DNA from: Limnohabitans sp. 2KL-17
GTDB taxonomy: Bacteria > Pseudomonadota > Gammaproteobacteria > Burkholderiales > Burkholderiaceae_C
Direction of reading: 5' to 3'
DNA: 64,000 nucleotides
NCBI RefSeq assembly: GCF_003063415.1
Contig: NZ_NESK01000009.1
Span: 54,739-118,738, forward strand
Below are positions 1 through 7,391 of this stretch, piece after piece. Both the position numbers and the translations under genes were made by a program. How positions within the stretch are numbered: position 1 is the first letter of the stretch; every line of letters begins with the position of its first letter. The notes beneath the pieces were generated by a model, which worked only from the letters and a program-made list of their open reading frames with translations, was not told the origin of the DNA and did not search any database.

Positions 1-534
1 GACGCGTTGGCCGTTGACCCAGAATTCAGCGCCCAGACCTGGCAGGTTGACGCCGGTGATGCGATCGCCCTGGCTGACATTGGGAAACAAGGCGCTCATG
101 GCCGACAACCAGCCTTGCGCCTGGGCGTCGCTGAAGCTGCCCACGCGCCGCATCTCGTCAATCGATCGGCTTGCAATCGAGGCCCCTTCCAGGCGGCGCA
201 AATATTGCAACTCCAGCGCGAACGGGTGTTGTGCGTGCTGGCTGTGGCGAAACCCCAAAGGCGTCCAAAGCCGGGCGTCGTAAACCTCAAAACCCCAGAC
301 GCGCAAACGCACGGGCGCTGTAGGCACCACGCCGCTCAAAGCTGCAACCTCTGGGCGACTGAACTCGGCATTGGGGTTGATGTTCGAACTCTCCATGCTG
401 GCTTGGGCTTGCGCTTTGGCGGCAAAGAACGCCCCACCCACAATGCCCATGCACAGACAGTAACCGACCCAGTGCCGACGCACACCATGCGCCCATGTCG
501 AGGTCTTGTCAAAGTGTGCATTCATGGGTTTCAT
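1..534 (-). CDS. Chalcone-isomerase-like family protein (3' end outside window)
   Basis: The last gene of the leftward stress operon is cut by the window edge; 178 codons are visible. After a hydrophobic signal segment (about residues 20-42, ending near AKAQAQA) comes a domain containing LRVWGFEVYDARLWT and FALELQYLRRLEGASIASRSI. These are hallmarks of the bacterial chalcone-isomerase-like family, which has no demonstrated isomerase activity and is usually exported. The start at 534 forms an ATGA overlap with the stop of the upstream methyltransferase gene; an in-frame ATG at 525 is the alternative. Members of this family recur in clusters with Cfa-type methyltransferases, DUF1365 proteins and photolyases. 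A role in membrane-lipid or light-stress response is therefore inferred from context only. Confidence 0.85.
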   Translation of the reverse strand, partial: MKPMNAHFDKTSTWAHGVRRHWVGYCLCMGIVGGAFFAAKAQAQASMESSNINPNAEFSRPEVAALSGVVPTAPVRLRVWGFEVYDARLWTPLGFRHSQHAQHPFALELQYLRRLEGASIASRSIDEMRRVGSFSDAQAQGWLSAMSALFPNVSQGDRITGVNLPGLGAEFWVNGQRV

Positions 535-1790
535 CCTGGTTTGGTCAGCGTGAACTGGATCACATCGATGTTGGCCTCGTCGAACGCAGCTTCGCAATAG
601 GCCAGGTAAAACGCCCACAGGCGGATGAAGCGGTCGTCAAACTGCAGCTTTTGCACTTCGTCGACTTGCTGCATGAAACGCTCTCGCCAGCGGCGCAATG
701 TCTCGGCATAGTCGGGACCAAAGTTCAGCTCGTCCACCACCTGCAAGCCTGCGGCCTGCGCCTGTTTGCGAAACTCGCCAGGGCTTGGCAAACAGCCCCC
801 TGGGAAAATGTACTGCTGAATGAAGTCGGTCGATTGCAGGTAACGCTCAAACAGACTGTCATCGATGGTGATGCTTTGCACGCACGCACGGCCGCCGGGT
901 TTCAGCAGGCGGCTGATGGTCTGGAAATATGTGGGCCAATAAGCTTGCCCCACCGCCTCGATCATCTCGATGGAACAAATGGCGTCGAAGGGTTCGTCTG
1001 CAATGTCCCGGTAATCTTGCAAGCGCAAATCAGCATGCTGCTGCACGCCCTGGGCCTGCATGCGGGCATTGGCAAAGCCGAGTTGCTCGGTGGACAAGGT
1101 CACGCCTGTGATGTGCGCTCCAAATTCGGTGGTGGCCGCCTCGGCCAGAGCCCCCCACCCGCATCCGATTTCAAGCACGCGGTCACCAGGCTTGGCGTTC
1201 ACCATGCGCAAGGCACGGCGCACTTTGGCTTTTTGCGCATCCGCCATGGGCTGCGTCTTGTCGCCTTCAAACCAGGCTGACGAGTAATTCATCGTGCCAT
1301 CCAGCCACAACTCGTAAAACGCATTGCCCAGGTCGTAATGTGCGTGGATGTTCTTGCGGCTGTTACTGCGGTTGTTGCGGTTGAGCAAGTGCTTGATGCG
1401 GTACGCCAAACGCCCCAGCCAGTGGCCATAAATCGCACCTTCAATGTGGTTGCGGTTGGCGATCAAAAGACGCAGCAGCGCGGCCAAATCAGGCGTGGTC
1501 CATTCGCCGGCCATATAGCCTTCGGCGAAACCGATATCGCCCGACTTGAGCACCTCGGCGCACATCTCCCAATGGTGAATGTGCAGCGCAGCAAAGGGGG
1601 CCTCATGCGTGCCAAAAACCTGGTAGTTGCCGTCGGGGGCATGCAGGGTGAGCGTGCCGATTTTCAGGCGAGCCAGCAAGCCCAGCAAGCGCGTTGCCGC
1701 TCTGGGCAAACTGATGTGCGGAATCCGCGCGGCTGCGGACTGGGTGCCAGCAATTGTGGCTGTATCTGCGGTCTTCATCGTGGGGGGCAT
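531..1790 (-). CDS. cfa: Cyclopropane-fatty-acyl-phospholipid synthase / UfaM-type SAM methyltransferase
   Basis: SAM-dependent methyltransferase acting on unsaturated acyl chains of phospholipids, about 419 aa. Seen: a Cfa N-terminal region (HIHHWEMCAEVLKSGDIGFAEGYM), the family signature NIHAHYDLGNAFYELWLD, and the SAM-binding loop VLEIGCGWGALAE. Further on are the SIEMIEAVGQAYW segment and a C-terminal DFIQQYIFPGG block. The frame is open upstream to an ATG at 1850, which would overlap the DUF1365 gene by 43 bp. ATG 1790 (MPPTMKT) lies 17 bp after that gene's stop and is preferred; 1778 is also possible. It sits downstream of DUF1365 and FAD amine-oxidase-like genes. This set-up resembles the furan-fatty-acid (ufa) genes of Rhodobacter, so the product could be a methylated intermediate rather than a cyclopropane. 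Confidence 0.9.
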   Translation of the reverse strand: MPPTMKTADTATIAGTQSAAARIPHISLPRAATRLLGLLARLKIGTLTLHAPDGNYQVFGTHEAPFAALHIHHWEMCAEVLKSGDIGFAEGYMAGEWTTPDLAALLRLLIANRNHIEGAIYGHWLGRLAYRIKHLLNRNNRSNSRKNIHAHYDLGNAFYELWLDGTMNYSSAWFEGDKTQPMADAQKAKVRRALRMVNAKPGDRVLEIGCGWGALAEAATTEFGAHITGVTLSTEQLGFANARMQAQGVQQHADLRLQDYRDIADEPFDAICSIEMIEAVGQAYWPTYFQTISRLLKPGGRACVQSITIDDSLFERYLQSTDFIQQYIFPGGCLPSPGEFRKQAQAAGLQVVDELNFGPDYAETLRRWRERFMQQVDEVQKLQFDDRFIRLWAFYLAYCEAAFDEANIDVIQFTLTKPG

Positions 1791-1807
1791 CCGGTGGGTT
1801 CCAGTGT

Positions 1808-2584
1808 TCAACGGGTCACAAATTCGCGAGGCAGTTCGGGCTTGCGCCAAAACGGTACTTTTTTAAGCCACAGCAGCAATGCATGCCAGTGGATGCGTGC
1901 CACCACACCCAAGGTCAGCAGCGGGTAGCGCCACATGACGCGGCGCAAGGCAGCCGCGTTGAGGGACTGAAGCTCTCCGCTCCAGCTGGTGTCAATCAGG
2001 GGACCGTCTGCATCGGCGTGGTCGACCCGCGCCACAATTCGCTCGATGCCCGAATGGCTAACGCGCATGAAACGAAAACGGTATTCGCCCTGCACATCGC
2101 AAAAAGGGGATACATGGAAAACTTTGTTGGCCAATATCGTGTGACCATATTGCGGCTCTGGCAGCAGGTAGCAATGCCGTTCGCCAAAGGTGTTGTTCAC
2201 CTCGGCAACGATGGCGGCCAACGTGCCATTGGTCCGATGCGCGTACCAAAAGCTCACGGGCTTGAAGGCGTGCCCCAAGACTCGGGGGAAGGCCTGCAGC
2301 CAGACCTCACCGCTCGCGTCCGTGATGCCTTCCTTGAGCAGCAACTCGTCCAACCAGGCCAGTGCGCCGCCCTGGTCTGCACTTCGTCCGTCACCATGGT
2401 CAGCGTCATGAAACGCAAACCACGCAGGGCGGTTGATGGCCAGCGCTGCCTTGCACTGCCCCGCTTGCAGACTGCGCATGGGCAACATCAGGAATGCCGT
2501 GGGGTAGGCGAATGCATGGTGCGCCGGACGATGGCGCGTATGCCTCACCTGGCCCCAGCCCATGAGTGCGGTGACCGTTTTCAT
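1808..2584 (-). CDS. DUF1365 family protein
   Basis: 258-aa protein of the DUF1365 family, recognised from the N-terminal RHTRHRPAHHAFAYP stretch. Internal blocks PVSFWYAHRTNGTLAAIVAEVNNTFGER and FHVSPFCDVQGEYRF also match, as does the C-terminal region beginning MWRYPLLTLGVVARIHWHALLLW. Members are nearly always placed between a flavin amine-oxidase-like gene and a Cfa-type methyltransferase gene, exactly as here. The biochemical role is not established; a part in acyl-chain or lipid modification is inferred from this conserved order. The start ATG overlaps the stop of the upstream oxidoreductase gene (ATGA at 2581-2584), which points to translational coupling. Confidence 0.9.
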   Translation of the reverse strand: MKTVTALMGWGQVRHTRHRPAHHAFAYPTAFLMLPMRSLQAGQCKAALAINRPAWFAFHDADHGDGRSADQGGALAWLDELLLKEGITDASGEVWLQAFPRVLGHAFKPVSFWYAHRTNGTLAAIVAEVNNTFGERHCYLLPEPQYGHTILANKVFHVSPFCDVQGEYRFRFMRVSHSGIERIVARVDHADADGPLIDTSWSGELQSLNAAALRRVMWRYPLLTLGVVARIHWHALLLWLKKVPFWRKPELPREFVTR

Positions 2585-3924
2585 GCCGCCAGCTTTTCAG
2601 GGTTGCTGTTGCCTTGCCCGTGGATTTGCTGGAGCAATGCGCGGCCTGCTTGAAGGCCTGATTTGAGGCCATCTTCATGAAAGCCGTAACCTGTCCAGGC
2701 CCCGACATACCAGGTGTGTTGCTGGCCTTGCAGCAAAGGCAGGCGCTTTTGCGCTTCAATGGCGGCCAGGTCAAACACCGGATGCGCGTAATCGTATTCA
2801 CCCACGATGGTGGACGGGTCAATGGCTTGCAGAGGATTGAGCGAAACCACCACCGGCTGCTCAAACGGAATGCGCTGCAAGCGGTTAAGCAAATAGTGCA
2901 GGCAGACCCTGGATGACTCGCGCTCGCTGCTGGCTGCGCGTTCGTAATTCCAGGCCGCCCAGGTTTTCTGGTTGGCAGGCAGCACGCTGGCGTCGGTATG
3001 CAACACCGCATGGTTGTCCTGATAGCGAATGGCCCCCAGCAAGCTGCGCTCGAAGTTGCTCGGTTCACGCAACAGGCCCAACGCCTGGTCGGTGTGCGTG
3101 GCGATCACGACCTGGTCAAAGCGCTCGGCATGACCGTCGGTGATGATGCGCACACCTTGCGCGTCGCGCTCGATCAGGCGCACGGGGGTGTTCAGGCGCT
3201 TGTCGCGCACATCCACCAAAATTTTCTCGACATAGGTGCGCGCGCCCCCCACCACGCTGAACCACTGGGGGCGGTTGGTCACTTGAATCAGGCCATGGTT
3301 GTGGCAAAACCGGATCATGGTCGCTACGGGAAACTGCAGCATCTGGTCGGTCGGGCAACTCCAAATGCAACCCATCATGGGCAGAAAATACCAGTCCCGA
3401 AAAGCTTCGCTGAATCGGTTCACGCGCAAGAAATCGCTGAGCGGCTGTTGCATTTCTTTTTCGCGCTGCTCTTTGGCAATGCGGGTGCACAGCGCATTGA
3501 AGCGCATCACATCGGCCAGCATGCGCCAAAAGCGCGGGTTGACCAGATTGTCGCGCTGGGCAAACACACTGCTCAGGTCGGTGCCGCTCCACTCCAGGGT
3601 TTTTCCCTTCAGTGCACCTGGCACCTTGACGGAAAAAGACATGTCCGAGGGCGCCGTCTCGACGCCCAGTTCGGCAAACAGGTTGATCAGGTTGGGGTAG
3701 GTGCGTTCGTTGAACACCAGAAAACCCGTATCCACCCCATGTGTCACTAAGCCCTGCGGTGTGGGCAGGGTCACGTCCACCGTGTGGGTGTGCCCGCCAA
3801 AATAATCACCCGCCTCGAACACGGTGATGTCGGCATAGCCCTTCAGGGTGTGAGCCACCGCAAGACCCGAAATGCCCGAACCCACGATGGCCAGTTTCAT
3901 GCGGCGAATCGTGTTCTGGTTCAT
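2581..3924 (-). CDS. FAD/NAD(P)-binding amine-oxidase-like oxidoreductase (UfaD-like)
   Basis: 447-aa flavoprotein. The Rossmann motif MKLAIVGSGISGLAVAH is near the N-terminus and is followed by DITVFEAGDYFGGHTHTV, the usual second FAD contact. The C-terminal WYVGAWTGYGFHEDGLKSG is the flavin amine oxidase C-terminal signature. This subgroup is found with Cfa-type methyltransferases and DUF1365. In the Rhodobacter furan-fatty-acid pathway a related flavoprotein desaturates the methylated acyl chain, so that role is inferred here. The start at 3924 overlaps the glutathione peroxidase stop (ATGA) with AAGG just upstream; the internal ATG at 3900, directly before the FAD motif, is the alternative. 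Confidence 0.9.
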   Translation of the reverse strand: MNQNTIRRMKLAIVGSGISGLAVAHTLKGYADITVFEAGDYFGGHTHTVDVTLPTPQGLVTHGVDTGFLVFNERTYPNLINLFAELGVETAPSDMSFSVKVPGALKGKTLEWSGTDLSSVFAQRDNLVNPRFWRMLADVMRFNALCTRIAKEQREKEMQQPLSDFLRVNRFSEAFRDWYFLPMMGCIWSCPTDQMLQFPVATMIRFCHNHGLIQVTNRPQWFSVVGGARTYVEKILVDVRDKRLNTPVRLIERDAQGVRIITDGHAERFDQVVIATHTDQALGLLREPSNFERSLLGAIRYQDNHAVLHTDASVLPANQKTWAAWNYERAASSERESSRVCLHYLLNRLQRIPFEQPVVVSLNPLQAIDPSTIVGEYDYAHPVFDLAAIEAQKRLPLLQGQQHTWYVGAWTGYGFHEDGLKSGLQAGRALLQQIHGQGNSNPEKLAA

Positions 3925-4520
3925 GGTTTGGCCTTGAGAGCTTTGTCGATCGCTCCCAACAGGCTTTTGCTGTCGGGCCCTGTCATGCTGCTGTATTGGT
4001 CAATGACCTTGCCATCGCGGCCAATCAGGTATTTGTGAAAGTTCCAGCGCGGCTTTTGGCCGGTTTGAGCGGTCAGTTGTTTGAACAAGGGCACAGCGCC
4101 ATCGCCCGTGACCTGGGTTTTGGTGAACATCGGAAATTTAACGCCAAAGGTGCTGTCACAAAAATCGGCGATCTGTTTGTTGCTGCCGCTTTCTTGCGAG
4201 AAGTCATTGGATGGGAAGCCCAACACCACCAAGCCTTGGTTTTTGTACTGGGTGTTCAGCGCTTCCAGGCCTTTGTATTGCGAGGTGAATCCACAAAAAC
4301 TGGCCGTGTTGACCACCAGCACCACCTTGCCCGCGTACTGGCACAGCGACTGGGGCTTTTCGTCTTGCAGTCGGTCAAAGCTGTGGTTCAGGATGGGCGG
4401 GCAGGCCGCTGGGGTCAATGCTGAACTGGCATGCGCCGCCCCGATGCCCAGCACCATGCCGACCACCCACAAGGCCAACATCAACCGATTCAAGAGTTTA
4501 TTTACCCACGCGTAATTCAT
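3921..4520 (-). CDS. Exported glutathione peroxidase (Cys type)
   Basis: Thiol peroxidase that reduces H2O2 or lipid hydroperoxides, about 199 aa. The peroxidatic motif NTASFCGFTSQY carries cysteine (C76 from this start) rather than selenocysteine. GFPSNDFSQE and WNFHKYLI supply the other active-site residues. An N-terminal signal peptide (LMLALWVVGMVLGIGAAHA, cleavage before SS) implies periplasmic location. The frame is open to ATGs at 4538 and 4580; 4580 would lie inside the promoter region, so 4520 is chosen from the signal-peptide form, with no clear ribosome-binding site. It is first in a leftward operon of lipid-modifying genes, which suggests coordinated defence against peroxidised or photo-oxidised membrane lipids. 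Confidence 0.88.
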   Translation of the reverse strand: MNYAWVNKLLNRLMLALWVVGMVLGIGAAHASSALTPAACPPILNHSFDRLQDEKPQSLCQYAGKVVLVVNTASFCGFTSQYKGLEALNTQYKNQGLVVLGFPSNDFSQESGSNKQIADFCDSTFGVKFPMFTKTQVTGDGAVPLFKQLTAQTGQKPRWNFHKYLIGRDGKVIDQYSSMTGPDSKSLLGAIDKALKAKP

Positions 4521-4546
4521 TTGCACTTTAAAATTCATTTTGCGAC

Positions 4547-4574
4547 TGATCAGTTTAAACTTCTTTGTTAAGTT
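4547..4574 (+). promoter_or_regulatory. ECF-sigma-like promoter toward DUF2256-photolyase
   Basis: TGATCA at 4547-4552 and TAAGTT at 4569-4574 are separated by exactly 16 bases. This resembles the TGATCC/TAAGA-type promoters of RpoE-ChrR (singlet-oxygen) ECF sigma factors. A start point near 4580 would leave a 28-base leader with a GGAG ribosome-binding site before the ATG at 4608. Assignment is by pattern only. Confidence 0.45.
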
Positions 4575-4579
4575 TGTCA
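4552..4579 (-). promoter_or_regulatory. Facing ECF-sigma-like promoter toward peroxidase-lipid operon
   Basis: On the minus strand TGACAA (4579-4574) and TAAACT (4557-4552) are also 16 bases apart. The two promoters are therefore interleaved in about 33 bp. A start near 4546 fits translation from 4538 or 4520. Assignment is by pattern only. Confidence 0.4.
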
Positions 4580-4607
4580 CACCAGCTCATTTTCACTGGA
4601 GAAGACC

Positions 4608-4796
4608 ATGCCCAAACCCCCGGGTTTTAAAGGGAACAAACAAGATTTGCCCCAAAAACCTTGTGCCGTTTGTGGTCGACCCATGAGTTGGCGCAAAAGC
4701 TGGGCGAAAAACTGGGACAGCGTGTTGTATTGCAGCGACCGCTGCCGAGCCGACAAGTCCTCCGCACGCCCGCCGCAAAGCGTCCCACACACCTGA
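4608..4796 (+). CDS. DUF2256 small zinc-binding-like protein
   Basis: 62-aa basic protein with the DUF2256 pattern: QDLPQKPCAVCGRPMSWRKSW, then YCSDRC. The two CxxC/CxxxC-like pairs look like a small metal-binding knuckle. Function is unknown. The gene is very often directly upstream of cryptochrome/photolyase genes of the Fe-S type, as here, with a 9-bp gap to the photolyase ATG. A good ribosome-binding site (GGAGAAG) precedes the start. Co-transcription with the photolyase is inferred. Confidence 0.88.
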   Translation: MPKPPGFKGNKQDLPQKPCAVCGRPMSWRKSWAKNWDSVLYCSDRCRADKSSARPPQSVPHT

Positions 4797-4804
4797 AATT
4801 GAGC

Positions 4805-6397
4805 ATGGCACACCCCAAACCCGCAAGCACCCCCAACACGACCCCCACCAGGGGGCCTGATTGCCGCAACCTGATTTTGGTGCTGGGAGACCAACTGGGC
4901 TGGGACAACCCGGCGCTGGATGGATTTGACCCGGAAAAAGACCGGCTGCTGCTGATCGAGGCCGACAGCGAGGCCACGGAAGTATGGAACCACCAGGCCC
5001 GTATTGCGCTATTTTTGTCGGGCATGCGGCACTTTGCCAACGAGGCACACCAACGCCGCTGGCCTTGTACCTACATGAAAGTGGACGACCTGAGCCTGCC
5101 CACCGACTTTTCCGGGCGACTGGCCCACGCGCTGAAAAGCCACACCCCCAAAGCACTGGTGGTGATGGAAGCCGGGGCTTGGCGCATGGAAAAGCTGATC
5201 GAAGAGTCCGCTCAACTTGCCCAAGTGCTGTTGCGCTGGGTGGGCGACACCCACTCTTTATGCAGCCGCGCCGAATTTGCCAAGTGGGCAGGTGACAAAA
5301 AAGAGCTGCGCCTTGAATTTTTTTACCGCGAGATGCGAAAACGCCACGGCATCTTGATGGAAGGCAAAACGCCCATTGGGGGCCAGTGGAACTTCGACGC
5401 CGAGAACCGCAAAGGCTTTGGTGCCAAAGGCCCGGGCGCCGTGCCCCCGCCGGCACGCTTTGCGCCCGACCACGTCACGCAAGACGTGATCGACATGGTG
5501 CGCGAACGCTACGCCCAACACCCCGGCACGCTCGACCATTTTGCCTGGCCCGTCACCCGCGAAGAGGCCCTGGTGGCGCTACAGCACTTCATCGACCAAC
5601 GCCTAGAAAGTTTCGGGGTCTGGCAGGATGCCATGTGGACCACGCTGCCCTTTGGCTGGCACGCGCTGGTGGGCAGCAGCCTCAACCTGCATTTGCTCAA
5701 CCCACGCGAGGTGATCGTGGCCGCCGAGCAGGCCTACCATGCCCGCGGTTTGCCACTGGCCAGTGTGGAAGGTTTCATTCGCCAGGTGCTGGGCTGGCGC
5801 GAATTCATTCGCGGTGTGTACTGGCTCGACATGCCACACATGGCCAACGCCAATTTCTACGGCCACACCCGCCCCTTGCCTGTTTGGTACTGGACGGGCA
5901 AAACCCACATGGCCTGCATGCAAGCCACCATCGGCCAGAGCCTGCAACACGGCTACGCACACCATATCCAGCGCCTCATGGTCACCGGGCAGTTTGCCGT
6001 GCTGGCCGGCCTGGCTCCGCAAGAGGTCAGCGCCTGGTACCGCGCCATGTATGTTGATGCCGTGGAATGGGTGGAAACGCCCAACACCCTGGGCATGGCG
6101 CTGCACGCCAACGGCGGGCGCTTTACCAGCAAGCCCTATGTGGCCAGCGGCCAATACATCAGCCGCATGAGCAATTACTGCAAAGGCTGCCGCTACCAGC
6201 CCGAAGTGCGCAGCGGCCCCACCGCCTGCCCCATGACCACGCTGTACTGGGATTTTCTGATCCGCCATGAAGAAGACTTTGCAGGCAACCCGCGCACGGC
6301 ATTGATGGTCAAGCATGTGGCGAAGATGGGCGACGAAGACAAGGCACTGATCCGTCAGCAGGCGAAAGACTGCAGACAGGGACTGGACAGCGTTTAA
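4805..6397 (+). CDS. Fe-S bacterial photolyase/cryptochrome (PhrB/CryB class, (6-4) photolyase-like)
   Basis: 530-aa cryptochrome/photolyase-related protein. It begins with the N-terminal Rossmann domain LILVLGDQLGWDNPAL and carries the FAD-binding helical domain (WREFIRGVYW, WVETPNTLGMALHANGG). Four cysteines match the [4Fe-4S] ligands of this class. The last three are in NYCKGCRYQPEVRSGPTAC with spacing x2 and x12; the first (HMACMQ) is 88 residues earlier. These are the same spacings as in the characterised PhrB protein. Members repair (6-4) photoproducts or act as blue-light receptors; which applies here cannot be told. The frame is open upstream to 4661, but the ATG at 4805 follows DUF2256 and gives the usual family length. 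Confidence 0.93.
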   Translation: MAHPKPASTPNTTPTRGPDCRNLILVLGDQLGWDNPALDGFDPEKDRLLLIEADSEATEVWNHQARIALFLSGMRHFANEAHQRRWPCTYMKVDDLSLPTDFSGRLAHALKSHTPKALVVMEAGAWRMEKLIEESAQLAQVLLRWVGDTHSLCSRAEFAKWAGDKKELRLEFFYREMRKRHGILMEGKTPIGGQWNFDAENRKGFGAKGPGAVPPPARFAPDHVTQDVIDMVRERYAQHPGTLDHFAWPVTREEALVALQHFIDQRLESFGVWQDAMWTTLPFGWHALVGSSLNLHLLNPREVIVAAEQAYHARGLPLASVEGFIRQVLGWREFIRGVYWLDMPHMANANFYGHTRPLPVWYWTGKTHMACMQATIGQSLQHGYAHHIQRLMVTGQFAVLAGLAPQEVSAWYRAMYVDAVEWVETPNTLGMALHANGGRFTSKPYVASGQYISRMSNYCKGCRYQPEVRSGPTACPMTTLYWDFLIRHEEDFAGNPRTALMVKHVAKMGDEDKALIRQQAKDCRQGLDSV

Positions 6398-6408
6398 CAA
6401 GCACGCCC

Positions 6409-7305
6409 TCACTTGCGGCGGCTGATTTCCTTGAGCACATGCTGCTTAAATGCCAAGGCCAGTGGCGACAATTTCTTCGCAGCAGGATGGACAATGTGCC
6501 AAGTTGAGGGCAGGGGAAAGCCCACCACGTCAATGACGCTGACACCGTTTTCCTTTTGATGTCCATGCAAAGCGTTGAGCGAAACCACGCCCACACCCAA
6601 ACCGCCAGCCACCGACTCCTTGATGGCTTCGTTGCTGCCCAGCTCCAGCCGAACGTCCGGGCGGAACTTCAACGTCTTGAAGAAATGATCCGCGGCCATG
6701 CGTGTGCCCGAACCCTTTTCCCGAAATATAAAACGACGTTGGGCCAACTCGTTCAAGGGCACAGCACGCCGTTTGGCCAGCGGGTCAGACGCAGGGGCAA
6801 TCACCACAATTGGATTCGGCATAAAGGCTTCATCCCCGAGGTCCATGTCCGAGGGCGGCATGGACATGATGTAAAAGTCATCAAGGTTCTCACGCAAACG
6901 CTGCACCACGCCATCGCGGTTCAGGATTTCCAATGAAACATCGATCGCAGGATGCTTGTTGCAAAAGCTGCCGATCAAGTGCGGCATGAAATACTTAGCG
7001 GTGCTGACCACCGCCACCCGCAGTTTGCCGCGCGACAAGCCCTTGGCAGCGTCAACGTTTTGCTGGAAGGCGTCCCAGGCCTGGGCCATTGAGCGCGCCG
7101 TCACGGCCAGCTCTTTGCCCACATCGGTCAGGTAAATTTTTTTACCCACCAACTCATAGATCGGCAACCCGACCGACTGGCTGACCTCTTTGAGCTGCAT
7201 GGACGCCGTGGGTTGTGTCACATGCATCGCTTTGGCCGCTGCACTCACGCTGCCTGTTTCGGCCAGAGCCAAAAAAAGTCGCAATTGCCGAAAGGTGACA
7301 TTCAT
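6409..7305 (-). CDS. LysR-family regulator (CbbR/CmpR-like), probable regulator of sbtA
   Basis: 298-aa LysR-type transcription factor. The N-terminal winged helix-turn-helix reads FRQLRLFLALAETGSVSAAAKAMHVTQPTAS. The effector-binding domain from about residue 90 includes LRVAVVSTAKYFMPHLIGSF and SNEAIKESVAGGLGVGVVS, which resemble CbbR/CmpR regulators of carbon fixation and bicarbonate uptake. It is divergent from the bicarbonate transporter gene at 7392 with 86 bp between, so control of that gene is likely. A short inverted repeat overlapping its own start could serve autoregulation. The regulator class is certain; the target is inferred. Confidence 0.9.
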   Translation of the reverse strand: MNVTFRQLRLFLALAETGSVSAAAKAMHVTQPTASMQLKEVSQSVGLPIYELVGKKIYLTDVGKELAVTARSMAQAWDAFQQNVDAAKGLSRGKLRVAVVSTAKYFMPHLIGSFCNKHPAIDVSLEILNRDGVVQRLRENLDDFYIMSMPPSDMDLGDEAFMPNPIVVIAPASDPLAKRRAVPLNELAQRRFIFREKGSGTRMAADHFFKTLKFRPDVRLELGSNEAIKESVAGGLGVGVVSLNALHGHQKENGVSVIDVVGFPLPSTWHIVHPAAKKLSPLALAFKQHVLKEISRRK

Positions 7306-7320
7306 AGGTTTTTATCTATG
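7303..7320. promoter_or_regulatory. Candidate LysR operator dyad
   Basis: CATAG and CTATG flank an 8-base AT-rich centre, forming a small dyad that overlaps the start codon of the LysR gene in the lysR-sbtA divergent region. LysR factors commonly bind such T-N11-A-type dyads and repress their own gene. Seen as a pattern only. Confidence 0.3.
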
Positions 7321-7391
7321 CACAACTGTATAAGAATCGATTTTACAAGATGGATTGAAGTTTTTATGATTTCGGCAAAGAAAGCCCCTCC

